Assembly (NCBI GenBank): GCA_001189095.1
Contig: LFCK01000002.1
Span: 186,001 to 250,000, forward strand
From: Parcubacteria bacterium C7867-001
GTDB taxonomy: Bacteria; Patescibacteria; Paceibacteria; UBA9973; UBA2103
Length of the DNA: 64,000 bases
Direction of reading: 5' to 3'
The notes beneath the pieces were generated by a model that worked only from the letters and a program-made list of their open reading frames with translations, was not told where the DNA came from and made no database searches. Below are positions 16,191-26,016 of this stretch, in pieces. The stretch's first letter is position 1; each line of letters begins with the position of its first letter. Both the position numbers and the translations under genes were made by a program.

Positions 16191-16762
16191 TTTCTCGAAT
16201 CCTCCCATTCCTCACCGTTCTCGTCGCCGTCGGCGTGTTCTTTGGCTACATCAACCCAACCTATACCGGACCGGTCGCTGAGTTGCGTGACCGCATTCAT
16301 GATTACGATCAGGCACTCGCAGCAGCAGCGGAATTCAAGGAGCGTGAGGCGCAACTTCTCGCTGAGCGTAATAACATTCCCGAAGAGGGAATCAAGCGAG
16401 TTGAAGCCTTCCTCCCAGATGGCGTCGACAACGTCCAGCTCATCCTCGATCTCAATACGCTCGCAAATCGTTCCGGCCTCAAGATAACCAATGTGGCGGT
16501 CTCTATGGCTGCGACCCCGAACACTACGCCGGGATCGATTGGAAACGCTGGAACTGCACTTCCTCTCACGACCAACACCTCGCCGGTTGAGTCCATAAAT
16601 ATGACGATGAGTGCGACGGGCAGCTACACCGCGTTCCGCACCTTCTTGCTGGGTGTCGAACGAAGTCTCCGTCCACTCGACCTTGTGCATCTTTCACTCA
16701 AGGATTCCGACACGGGTGTCTATACCTACGAAATGGCCTTCCGTATCTACTGGCTCCCATAA
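16187..16762 (+). CDS. pilO: PilO-like type IV pilus assembly protein
   Basis: The 191-residue protein has one N-terminal membrane helix (ILPFLTVLVAVGVFFGYI), a coiled coil (AELRDRIHDYDQALAAAAEF) and a C-terminal domain with the PilO-type pattern GSYTAFRTFLLGVERSLRPLD. It pairs with PilN in the membrane alignment complex. An ATGA overlap with the PilN gene implies coupled translation. Confidence 0.82.
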   Translation: MISRILPFLTVLVAVGVFFGYINPTYTGPVAELRDRIHDYDQALAAAAEFKEREAQLLAERNNIPEEGIKRVEAFLPDGVDNVQLILDLNTLANRSGLKITNVAVSMAATPNTTPGSIGNAGTALPLTTNTSPVESINMTMSATGSYTAFRTFLLGVERSLRPLDLVHLSLKDSDTGVYTYEMAFRIYWLP

Positions 16763-16768
16763 TCTTCT

Positions 16769-17074
16769 ATGCAATTTTCCAAAAACACCATCATCGCCAT
16801 AGTGCTCGCCGTCATCGTCCTTGCGGCCGCTGGATATATGTTCTTCGGCAAGCCGAATACGCAGACGGGCATCACGGCTGATTCTTCGACTAAATCGGCT
16901 GCAGAACTTACGTTCATTAATCTCACTGCGGAAATTCAGCCAGTGAAATTTGACACCAGTATTCTTTTCGATCCGCGCTTCCGTGCGCTTGAAGATCTCC
17001 ACACGGCAATCATTCCGGAAACGGCAGGACGCAAGGATCCGTTTGCTCCACTTCCCGGACTTTCCACGAAATAA
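16769..17074 (+). CDS. Small pilus-cluster membrane protein (PilP position)
   Basis: The 101-residue protein has an N-terminal membrane helix (IIAIVLAVIVLAAAGYMFF) and a short extracytoplasmic part ending RKDPFAPLPGLSTK. The GRxDPFxP motif is shared with PilP and other pilus assembly lipoproteins, where it contacts the PilN/PilO frame. PilP normally bridges to the secretin PilQ, which is absent here, so its role must differ. It begins 6 bp after the PilO-like gene. Confidence 0.65.
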   Translation: MQFSKNTIIAIVLAVIVLAAAGYMFFGKPNTQTGITADSSTKSAAELTFINLTAEIQPVKFDTSILFDPRFRALEDLHTAIIPETAGRKDPFAPLPGLSTK

Positions 17075-17134
17075 TCCGCGCGTATCCCCGCGCACACGTT
17101 CGAACAGCGCTGAAAGCGCGCTATCATACCTAGC

Positions 17135-18893
<1,759 letters not shown>

Positions 18894-18922
<29 letters not shown>

Positions 18923-19274
18923 CGATGATCGGTTCCTCTTGGACATGTATGCGGTGAAGTTCAAGAATGCGGGACACGACGTCTCGGTGTTTCAAAGCGC
19001 AGAAGACGCGCTCAACGCGTTGCGCAAGGACGGGACACCGAATGCTGTCCTCGCCGATATCATCATGCCGAACATGACCGGCTTCGAATTTCTTGAAGCG
19101 GTAAAGAAGGAGGATCTTGCGAAGGACGCGAAGCTCATCGTGCTTTCGAATCAGGGACAGGACAGCGATATTGAGAAGGCAAAAGAGCTCGGTGCTGCGG
19201 GCTATATCATCAAGGCATCCGCTATCCCGTCGGAAGTACTCTCTGAAACGCTTGCGATAATTGAAAAAAAATAA
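18894..19274 (+). CDS. Single-domain response regulator (PilG/PilH-like)
   Basis: The 126-residue protein is one receiver domain: the acidic pocket VDDD (~9-12), phospho-acceptor Asp in LADIIMPNMTG (~56), the Thr/Ser position replaced by VLSNQG (~84-89), and Lys in YIIKAS (~106). There is no output domain, so it probably acts by binding a partner, as PilG, PilH and CheY do. Its position inside the ATPase genes, starting within pilB, suggests control of the pilus motors. No histidine kinase is adjacent. Confidence 0.9.
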
Positions 19275-19277
19275 ATC

Positions 19278-20345
19278 ATGGCGACTGCATACCTTTCCCG
19301 CATCGAGGCGCTTCTCGATATCGTAGTTAACGAAAAGGGTTCCGACCTCCACCTTACGGCTGGATTCGAACCGACCATTCGTGTCTCCAGCTCCTTGGTC
19401 CCGCTCGTCCAGCAAGGAAAGCAGTCGGCGGAAGATACGGAGGAAATGCTTAAGGCTATCGTTCCTGACGGCCGTTGGGATCAGTTTCTAAAAGAGCAGA
19501 CCATCGACTTTTCATACGCTCATAAGGACAAGGGTCGCTTCCGTGTGAACGGCTACATCGTGCAGGGAACGGTCGCGGTCGCAATGCGTCTCATTCCGCA
19601 CGGTGTACGCACCTTCACTGACCTCGGACTTCCGTCTGTGCTCGAGGTGTTCTGTCAGCGCCAGCAGGGATTCTTTCTCGTCGTGGGTCCGGTTGGTCAG
19701 GGTAAGTCGACAACACTCGCCGCTATTGTGGACCGTATCAATGAGACGCGCGCCGAACACATCGTCACTATCGAAGACCCTATTGAATACATCTTCGACC
19801 AGAAGAAGTCACTCATTCACCAGCGCGAAGTGTATGTCGATGCGCCGTCGTTCCATTCGGCGCTCCAGTCCGCCTTCCGGGAAGACGTGAATGTCATCAT
19901 GGTGGGCGAAATGCGCGACCTCGACACTATTTCCGCAGCCGTGACGGCAGCAGAAACCGGTCACCTCGTGCTCGCAACGCTTCACACGAACAATGCTGCG
20001 CAGACCATCGATCGCATCATCGACATGTTCCCCTCGACGCAACAGGATCAGGTGCGCGTACAGCTCGCAGGATCCTTGGCGGGCATTTTCAGTCAGCGCC
20101 TCGTGCCACGCATCGCAGGAGGACTTATTCCGGCGTATGAACTTCTCATCAACAACAACGCAATCGCAAACCTCATTCGCGAAGGTCGAACGCATGAAAT
20201 TGGCACCGTCATCCAAACGTCTTCGCAGGAGGGCATGATCGACATGGACCGTTCGCTCGCTGAACTCGTACGTAAAGGTGAGATCACGGTTGAGGATGCC
20301 TACGAGCGCGCCTTCGACCAGAAGACGTTCGAGCGTTATCTCTAG
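19278..20345 (+). CDS. pilT: Type IV pilus retraction ATPase PilT
   Basis: The 355-residue ATPase has GSDLHLTAGFEPTIR near the N-terminus, Walker A GPVGQGKST (~137-145, a GxxGQGKS variant of the usual GPTGSGKS), an Asp box, Walker B VIMVGEMRD and HTNNAAQT. The AIRNLIRE motif of PilT is seen as AIANLIREG. It disassembles pili to drive twitching and DNA uptake. It lies 3 bp after the response regulator gene. Confidence 0.93.
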   Translation: MATAYLSRIEALLDIVVNEKGSDLHLTAGFEPTIRVSSSLVPLVQQGKQSAEDTEEMLKAIVPDGRWDQFLKEQTIDFSYAHKDKGRFRVNGYIVQGTVAVAMRLIPHGVRTFTDLGLPSVLEVFCQRQQGFFLVVGPVGQGKSTTLAAIVDRINETRAEHIVTIEDPIEYIFDQKKSLIHQREVYVDAPSFHSALQSAFREDVNVIMVGEMRDLDTISAAVTAAETGHLVLATLHTNNAAQTIDRIIDMFPSTQQDQVRVQLAGSLAGIFSQRLVPRIAGGLIPAYELLINNNAIANLIREGRTHEIGTVIQTSSQEGMIDMDRSLAELVRKGEITVEDAYERAFDQKTFERYL

Positions 20346-20347
20346 CC

Positions 20348-21553
20348 ATGTTGTTCAAATACCGAGCACTCGATAAGGACGGACACGAACGAGAGGGAAG
20401 CGTCGAGGCGCTCTCTATAGACGTCGCCGTCACAACATTGCAGCGTCGCTCGCTTGTGGTGTCGTCTATCGTGCCGGTACAGAAGCAGGGTTTCGACCTC
20501 TCCTTTGATTTCCTTCAAGGTGTTTCGAACAAGGAAATCGTCATCCTTTCGCGTCAGATAGCGACGCTCTTTGAAGCGCAGGTTTCCGCATTGCGCGTGT
20601 TCCGCCTCCTTGCACTTGAAGTTGAGAATAAGAAACTCGCAGAAATCCTCACACAGGTCGCGGACGATCTTCAGGGTGGTAGTCCTATCAGCAAGGCACT
20701 CGGGCGGCACCCAAAGGTGTTCAGTACTTTCTACGTAAACATGGTTCGTTCGGGCGAAGAGTCCGGCAAACTCTCGGAAATCTTTGGGTATCTTGCCGAC
20801 TACCTTGATCGCACCTACGAAGTGATGAGTAAGGCACAGAACGCCCTCATCTATCCGGCGTTTGTCATCGGAACCTTCATTGTCGTCATGGGTCTCATGC
20901 TCACGCTTGTGATTCCGCGCATCAGCCAGATCCTCCTCGATTCGGGGCAGGACGTGCCTATCTATACCAAGGTCGTTATCGCGCTTTCGAATCTCATCGT
21001 AAATTACGGCTACCTCCTTCTTATTGCCGCAGTCATTGGTGGCTTTTTTCTCTATCGCGCGACCAAAACGCCGAGCGGACGCCTTGTTCTCGACCGGTTC
21101 AAGCTCGAGATTCCGTACGTGGGCGATCTCTACGAGAAGCTCTATCTCTCTCGCATCGCAGACAACTTTTCAACCATGCTTCAGTCCGGTGTTCCGGTCG
21201 TTGAAGCGGTCGACATCACTGCGTCGGTCGTTGGTAGCGGAGTCTACGAGGATATTCTCAAGAGAGTGGGCGAGGATGTGAAAGGAGGCGCGTCCATCTC
21301 GGATTCTCTCGGGCGGCACGCGGAAATTCCCGGCATCATGGTTGCCATGATCAAGGTCGGCGAGGAAACAGGCGAGCTCGGAAGCATTCTTTCGACACTT
21401 GCAAAGTTCTATCGTCGCGAAGTCACGACCGCTGTCGATACGCTTGTCGACCTCATTGAACCTCTCATGATCGTCATGCTCGGTCTTGGCGTCGGTATTC
21501 TCCTTGCGGCAGTGCTCATTCCTATCTACAACCTCGCAGGATCAATCGGCTAA
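20348..21553 (+). CDS. pilC: Type IV pilus inner-membrane platform PilC
   Basis: The 401-residue protein contains the two repeated GspF domains (~65-190 and ~265-390). Each has the MVRSGEESGKL / MIKVGEETGELG motif followed by hydrophobic helices, and three membrane segments are visible (~165-190, ~218-240, ~370-395). PilC couples the ATPases to pilin insertion. It begins 2 bp after the pilT stop. Confidence 0.95.
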   Translation: MLFKYRALDKDGHEREGSVEALSIDVAVTTLQRRSLVVSSIVPVQKQGFDLSFDFLQGVSNKEIVILSRQIATLFEAQVSALRVFRLLALEVENKKLAEILTQVADDLQGGSPISKALGRHPKVFSTFYVNMVRSGEESGKLSEIFGYLADYLDRTYEVMSKAQNALIYPAFVIGTFIVVMGLMLTLVIPRISQILLDSGQDVPIYTKVVIALSNLIVNYGYLLLIAAVIGGFFLYRATKTPSGRLVLDRFKLEIPYVGDLYEKLYLSRIADNFSTMLQSGVPVVEAVDITASVVGSGVYEDILKRVGEDVKGGASISDSLGRHAEIPGIMVAMIKVGEETGELGSILSTLAKFYRREVTTAVDTLVDLIEPLMIVMLGLGVGILLAAVLIPIYNLAGSIG

Positions 21554-21758
21554 TCTTTGCTCTTTGTATTCTGGGGTCCCCATTCCTATGGGGAGACAAG
21601 CGATAGAAGACGAGAGTGATGGCGATAGCCAGAACGCTAGTCTTCTAGAAAGCGCGTCAGTGTTATCCACACAGCAAGGGGAGTCCCGTCAATAGTTTCG
21701 TACAATACAGAGAGCGGATACTTTATTAATCGGTAACCCGCATACCTCATCTTTCACC
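21554..21758 (+). promoter_or_regulatory. Gap between pilC and the first pilin gene
   Basis: This 205-bp gap holds a hairpin (TCCCCAT 21577-21583 with ATGGGGA 21588-21594) without a U-run, which may weakly end pilC transcription. Further down it holds TACAAT, a candidate -10 box, about 50 nt before the pilin start. A separate strong promoter for the pilin would be expected here, but no clear -35 box is seen. Confidence 0.35.
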
Positions 21759-22262
21759 ATGATCATTTCCCAGAATGCGCGCGGCCATGTTCGCAAGGGT
21801 CACCTTACGGGTTTCACCCTTATCGAACTCCTCGTCGTGATCGCAATTATTGGCGTGCTCTCGTCCGTCGTGCTCGCGTCCCTCAATACGGCACGCAACA
21901 AGGGTACTGACGCTTCGATCAAGTCGAACCTCTCTGAGTCTCGCGCTCAAGCAGAGCTCTACTACGACGCAAACGGCAACAGCTACGCAGGTGTCTGCGG
22001 TACGACTGCCGCTAACGGCGTGAAAACCATCAACGCTTCAGTCGTCGCTGCTAAGCAGGCATACGACGGCGGTACCTCAATCACCGTTAACGGTGCTGGT
22101 GGAGCAACTGCAGCAACCTGCAACGCAACTGCAGCTGGTTGGGCTGCAGAAGCACCGCTCAAGACTTCTGGCGCAGGCCTCTTCTGCGTCGACTCGACGG
22201 GTGTGACTGCAACTACCTCGGCAAGCACGCTCGCAAGCTCTGCGGACGTTACCTGCAACTAA
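21759..22262 (+). CDS. Type IV prepilin (major-pilin candidate 1)
   Basis: This 167-residue class III prepilin has a basic leader ending in G18, then FTLIELLVVIAIIGVL with the conserved Glu at mature position 5, followed by a globular domain with cysteines. It is cleaved and methylated by PilD and assembled into the fibre. The next gene is a close paralogue: both share the spacing RNKG, AELYY, GNSY, VCGT/VCAT, EAPLK, FCVDS and a TC or TCN end. It has its own terminator, typical of an abundant pilin. Confidence 0.92.
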   Translation: MIISQNARGHVRKGHLTGFTLIELLVVIAIIGVLSSVVLASLNTARNKGTDASIKSNLSESRAQAELYYDANGNSYAGVCGTTAANGVKTINASVVAAKQAYDGGTSITVNGAGGATAATCNATAAGWAAEAPLKTSGAGLFCVDSTGVTATTSASTLASSADVTCN

Positions 22263-22275
22263 GCCGGTTCTCCTT

Positions 22276-22306
22276 GAAAACACCGCCGGCCCTCGGCGGT
22301 GTTTTC
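22276..22306 (+). terminator. Terminator after pilin 1
   Basis: A 13-bp perfect stem (22276-22288 with 22294-22306) is followed by TTTT. It separates the two pilin genes. Confidence 0.88.
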
Positions 22307-22373
22307 TTTTATACCCACTCACCGAGTTCGTGCTGGGCGCGGTTCCCGCACTTCGTATATTATAGAAAGGTAC

Positions 22374-22868
22374 ATGTCTCCTTCTCTTCGCATCCGCGGT
22401 TTTAGTATGATCGAGCTTCTTATGGTAATCGCCATTATCGGCGTGCTCGCTGCGGTGGTGCTCGCCTCTTTTGGAAGTGCGCGCAACAAGGGCGTCGATT
22501 CGACCGTGAAGGCGAATCTCGATGGCACGCGCCCACAGGCAGAGCTCTATTATGTTGCGAACGGCAACAGCTACACGGGCGTTTGTGCAACCGTTCCTGC
22601 GGCGAACGTAAAGACCATCAACAGTTTTGCTGTTGCCGCGCAGCAAGCCTACAACGGCTCAACGGCCATAAATACGACGTACGCCACTGCTGGTTCGGCG
22701 AATACTGCGACGTGCCATGTGAGCACTGCAACAGGCGCTGGCACATGGGCACTGGAAGCGCCGCTCAAAGTAGTTTCAGGTTCCTTTTTCTGCGTTGATT
22801 CGTTCGGATATGCGGCAACGACCTCAGGAAGTACGCTTGGTGCGAACGACACAACCTGCGGTCCTTAA
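22374..22868 (+). CDS. Type IV prepilin (major-pilin candidate 2)
   Basis: This 164-residue paralogue of the upstream pilin has leader MSPSLRIRG, then FSMIELLMVIAIIGVL with Glu at mature position 5. The globular domain carries four cysteines (VCAT, TCHV, FCVD, TTCGP) that could form two disulphides. A TATATT/TATTAT box and a GAAAGG site precede the ATG, so it has its own promoter. The prepilin peptidase gene follows 4 bp after the stop. Confidence 0.92.
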   Translation: MSPSLRIRGFSMIELLMVIAIIGVLAAVVLASFGSARNKGVDSTVKANLDGTRPQAELYYVANGNSYTGVCATVPAANVKTINSFAVAAQQAYNGSTAINTTYATAGSANTATCHVSTATGAGTWALEAPLKVVSGSFFCVDSFGYAATTSGSTLGANDTTCGP

Positions 22869-22872
22869 CCTT

Positions 22873-23622
22873 ATGGTCATTCTTGAATTGATTTTCTTCG
22901 GTGTTCTCGGCGCCCTCTTCGGCAGTTTTTCCGGCGCTCTCGCTGAACGCCTCAATACGGGAGGAAAGTTTCTGTCAGCACGCTCGAAATGCAACTCGTG
23001 CGGACGGACGCTTGGCGTTCCGGATCTGGTGCCGGTGCTTTCTTGGATCGCGTCGCTTGGCCGCTGTCGTTCCTGCAAGGTAAAGGTTCCCGTCCGGTAT
23101 CTCTTAATTGAGCTCGCGCTCGCGATTTTGTTTATGCATGCGTATCTTGCAATCGGGATATCTTTCGAGCTCGGACTCTTTTGTGCGGCGCTGGTCGTTC
23201 TCACAGTACTCACGCTCTACGATCTTGCACATACGATAGTACCCGAATCGCTCGCTGCTGCGCTTTTTGTACTTTCGTTCCTGTTCGCGCTCGTACGAAC
23301 GCCGTCGATGCATGCACTTAGTGTCACGGTCATTACTGCCGGCTGCATCGGCCTCTTCTTTTTCCTCATGCACGTACTTTCGCGGGGTAGGGCAATGGGG
23401 CTCGGCGATGCTCCGGTCGCCGCTTCGCTCTCGCTCCTCGCAGGATCCTCTGCGTTCGCCGGCTTCCTCTTCTCGTTTTGGATCGGCGGACTGGTGGGTA
23501 TAGGCATCTTGGTCGGACGTCGCAAAGGACATAGAATGGGTATTGAGGTACCGTTCGTGCCATTTCTGGCCGTCGGTTTTCTCCTCGCTTTCTTTTCCGG
23601 ATGGAACCCGCTCCCTTGGTAA
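22873..23622 (+). CDS. pilD: Prepilin peptidase PilD
   Basis: This 249-residue multi-pass membrane aspartyl protease carries the cytoplasmic CNSCGR...CRSCK zinc motif (~38-65) that follows GSFSGALAERL, and the two catalytic aspartates in LTLYDLAH (~116) and GLGDAP (~178). It removes leaders from prepilins and methylates the new N-terminus. It follows the second pilin at a TAACCTTATG junction and overlaps the next pseudopilin gene by 22 nt. Confidence 0.95.
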   Translation: MVILELIFFGVLGALFGSFSGALAERLNTGGKFLSARSKCNSCGRTLGVPDLVPVLSWIASLGRCRSCKVKVPVRYLLIELALAILFMHAYLAIGISFELGLFCAALVVLTVLTLYDLAHTIVPESLAAALFVLSFLFALVRTPSMHALSVTVITAGCIGLFFFLMHVLSRGRAMGLGDAPVAASLSLLAGSSAFAGFLFSFWIGGLVGIGILVGRRKGHRMGIEVPFVPFLAVGFLLAFFSGWNPLPW

Positions 23623-24323
23623 CGCCCAGTCTTGCTCCAGCGCATTCGCGTGGGTTCACGCTCATTGAAATGCTCGTGGTGCTTGCAATCATTTCAATCG
23701 TGACCGTCATCGCCATCATTGGGCAGGGAACTTTCAACCGTTCGATCCTTCTCACGGAAACCGCCTACTCGCTTGCGCTTTCGGGGCGCCAAGCACAGGT
23801 TTTCGGTCTTTCGAGTCGTGTGTTCGTGAACGGCGGTACGCCCGTTCGCAACACCGGATACGGTCTCCATTTCACGGCTGGGAACGCCACTTCCTACAGT
23901 CTCTTTGCGGATCTATATCCAAGCGCAGGTAACGGTGTAGCCAATCAGCTTTCAGGAGGTATCTGTCTCGGCCACACCAATGCGCCGCCCTCACCCGACG
24001 CTCGTCCGGGTAACTGTCTCTACGATGGAAGTAGTGATGGTATCGTTGAGACCTACACCTTCAACCGCGGTTTCTCCATCGGCAGCGTCTGCGGGCACAT
24101 CTCGCCTACGGTCACTCGTTGTCTCGGAACGGATTTCGATACGTTTGATATAACCTTCCTTCGTCCCAATACTCAAACAGTGGTCGTTGGTACGCGTTCG
24201 GGAGTTGTAACTGCGATGACTGACGCCTGCATTCATATCGCGGCGCCGGGGGGAGAGAACACGGATGGAAACATCTACATATCCCAAGTCGGCGGTATTT
24301 CTGTTGTTCCCACATGCCCATGA
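23601..24323 (+). CDS. Pseudopilin, GspH/FimT-like
   Basis: The 240-residue protein has leader MEPAPLVTPSLAPAHSRG followed by FTLIEMLVVLAIISIVTVIAIIG, with Glu at mature position 5. The long Ser/Gly/Asn-rich C-terminal domain contains several cysteines. Its place first in a run of four pseudopilins after pilD matches FimT/GspH. These minor pilins prime fibre assembly and some bind DNA for uptake. It overlaps pilD by 22 nt and the next gene by 10 nt. Confidence 0.85.
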   Translation: MEPAPLVTPSLAPAHSRGFTLIEMLVVLAIISIVTVIAIIGQGTFNRSILLTETAYSLALSGRQAQVFGLSSRVFVNGGTPVRNTGYGLHFTAGNATSYSLFADLYPSAGNGVANQLSGGICLGHTNAPPSPDARPGNCLYDGSSDGIVETYTFNRGFSIGSVCGHISPTVTRCLGTDFDTFDITFLRPNTQTVVVGTRSGVVTAMTDACIHIAAPGGENTDGNIYISQVGGISVVPTCP

Positions 24324-24880
24324 TGCAGAGAAGATCACCGCGAGGATTCACGCTTGTCGAAATGATCGTTTCGGTCGGTATTTTCAGTGTCGTCATGCTC
24401 ATTGTTACGGGCGCCTATCTTGCCCTCATCGATCTCGATCGAAAGGCGCGAGCAACCAACCAGCTCGTTGCAAGTCTTTCCTTTGCGCTCGACAGTATGG
24501 CGCGCGCTATCCGTACGGGTACTGCGTATGCGTGCTCGCCGGGGCCGAACAATACCGACGGTACCTGCCATCAAATCTCGTTTACCGATAGTAATATCGG
24601 TCAAACGGTAACCTATCGCTTGAACAGTAACGGCACCATAGGTAGCTGTACCGGATCGGGGGCGTGCAACGATTCAACTGCGATTGAACTCACTGATCGA
24701 CGTATTGCAATTGGCGAGAGTGATCTCACGTTCTACGTACAGGGTGTTGGTACCGGCGACGGTATTCAGCCGTATGTCATCATTAGCGTAAGGGGAAAAA
24801 TGCAAAGCGGGAACACCTCTCAAGCGTCGACCACATTTTCCGTTCAAACTTCAGCGGCCCAGCGCCTTCCCGACCTATGA
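24314..24880 (+). CDS. Pseudopilin, GspJ/PilW-like
   Basis: The 188-residue protein has leader MPMMQRRSPRG and then FTLVEMIVSVGIFSVVMLIVTGAYLALI with Glu5. The following LVASLSFALDSMARAIRTG is the amphipathic part of the pilin helix typical of GspJ/PilW proteins. It overlaps both neighbours (10 nt and 4 nt), so the four minor pilins are translated together. Confidence 0.85.
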   Translation: MPMMQRRSPRGFTLVEMIVSVGIFSVVMLIVTGAYLALIDLDRKARATNQLVASLSFALDSMARAIRTGTAYACSPGPNNTDGTCHQISFTDSNIGQTVTYRLNSNGTIGSCTGSGACNDSTAIELTDRRIAIGESDLTFYVQGVGTGDGIQPYVIISVRGKMQSGNTSQASTTFSVQTSAAQRLPDL

Positions 24881-25440
24881 TCATGACCATGAATCACCGC
24901 TCTTCGGTCCATGCCGGCTTTACGCTGGTTGAGACGCTGGTTGCCATTACCATTCTTTCCATAGCGATCATCGGACCCTTTCATGCGGTGCAGTCAGCCC
25001 TGAACGGTTCCTATACGGCGCGCGACTATCTCGCCGCATCAGCGCTTGCTCAGGAAGGTATGGAGCAAGTGCGGTATATCCGCGGAAATAATTACCTCTA
25101 CAATGTAGCGAATCCGTCGTCGACCCGTTCGTGGCTCTATGGCCTTGATGGTTCTGGAGGGACGCCGTCATGTGGAGCACCTGCGAAATGCACCGTCGAT
25201 ACAACGAATCTGTCGACGCCGATCGCCGTTTGTTTGAACGGAACCTGCTCGCCGCTCTCCCTCTCCACGACTAATCTCTACAATCAAGCAGAGGTGGGAA
25301 CCGTGACGCGCTTCACGCGCTCGGTGACCATCACCTCGAGTTCGGCGAACGAAGCTACGGTTGACGTGACGGTGACCTGGATTAGCGCGCATACACCGTA
25401 TTCGGTGACGGTGACGAGCGTGCTCACTAATTGGCTATGA
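24877..25440 (+). CDS. Pseudopilin, PilV/GspI-like
   Basis: The 187-residue protein has leader MIMTMNHRSSVHAG, then FTLVETLVAITILSIAII with Glu5. It continues ARDYLAASALAQEGMEQVRYIRGNN, a PilV/GspI feature (AxxLAQEGxExVR). The starting ATGA overlaps the previous stop, and a second ATGA overlap joins it to the next gene. Confidence 0.86.
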   Translation: MIMTMNHRSSVHAGFTLVETLVAITILSIAIIGPFHAVQSALNGSYTARDYLAASALAQEGMEQVRYIRGNNYLYNVANPSSTRSWLYGLDGSGGTPSCGAPAKCTVDTTNLSTPIAVCLNGTCSPLSLSTTNLYNQAEVGTVTRFTRSVTITSSSANEATVDVTVTWISAHTPYSVTVTSVLTNWL

Positions 25441-25916
25441 TCAACTCTTCTCGCGGGTTCACACTTCTTACTGCCGTCATTCTCGCGTCGGTGGTGCTTG
25501 CGCTCGGTATCGCACTTCTCGATATTGCGTATAAGCAGATCGTGCTCGCTTCGACGGCGAAGAATTCGCAGTATGCCTTTTATGCTGCGGACACCGGCCT
25601 TGAGTGCGGGTTGTACTACGATCAGCAACAGGCTCAATTCGACTACTCGGAACTCGCAAGCAACACCATCTCCTGCAACAACGGCCAGTCGATCAGTCTC
25701 ATCACGCCACCCAACTCATCAACGCAGGACTCGGGTGCTGGCGTTCGTACCACCTCCTTCGATATTCCGTGCACAACCGGCGGTTCGAGCGTTCTTGCTC
25801 ACGTGACGATTACCAAAGCCACTAATGGGGCAACCGTCATCTATTCAACCGGCTACAGTAGCTGCGACCCCTCGGATGCGCGTCGCATCGAACGCGGTCT
25901 CAAAGTTACTTATTAG
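25437..25916 (+). CDS. Pseudopilin-like membrane protein, PilX/GspK-like
   Basis: The 159-residue protein has a very short leader (MINSSRG), then FTLLTAVILASVVLALGIALL, lacking the Glu at mature position 5. Loss of this Glu is typical of tip pseudopilins of the GspK/PilX class. The phrase AFYAADTGLECGLYY is a PilX-like motif. It is the last gene of the minor-pilin set. Start 25437 is taken from the ATGA overlap. Confidence 0.8.
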   Translation: MINSSRGFTLLTAVILASVVLALGIALLDIAYKQIVLASTAKNSQYAFYAADTGLECGLYYDQQQAQFDYSELASNTISCNNGQSISLITPPNSSTQDSGAGVRTTSFDIPCTTGGSSVLAHVTITKATNGATVIYSTGYSSCDPSDARRIERGLKVTY

Positions 25917-25972
25917 CTAGCGCGCTTTCCAAAAGACTCTCGTTCCGGCTAACGTCGTCGCAGGACCCAATT

Positions 25973-26010
25973 AAATGCAAACCCCACTGAAATGCAAAAT
26001 GCAGTAAAAT
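25973..26010 (+). promoter_or_regulatory. ligA promoter with direct repeats
   Basis: AAATGCAAA occurs twice (25973-25981 and 25990-25998), 17 bp apart from start to start, just before the TAAAAT box (26005-26010), which lies 6 nt before the ligA ATG. The repeats cover the -35 region and could be a regulator site. Confidence 0.4.
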
Positions 26011-26016
26011 AGCCCA

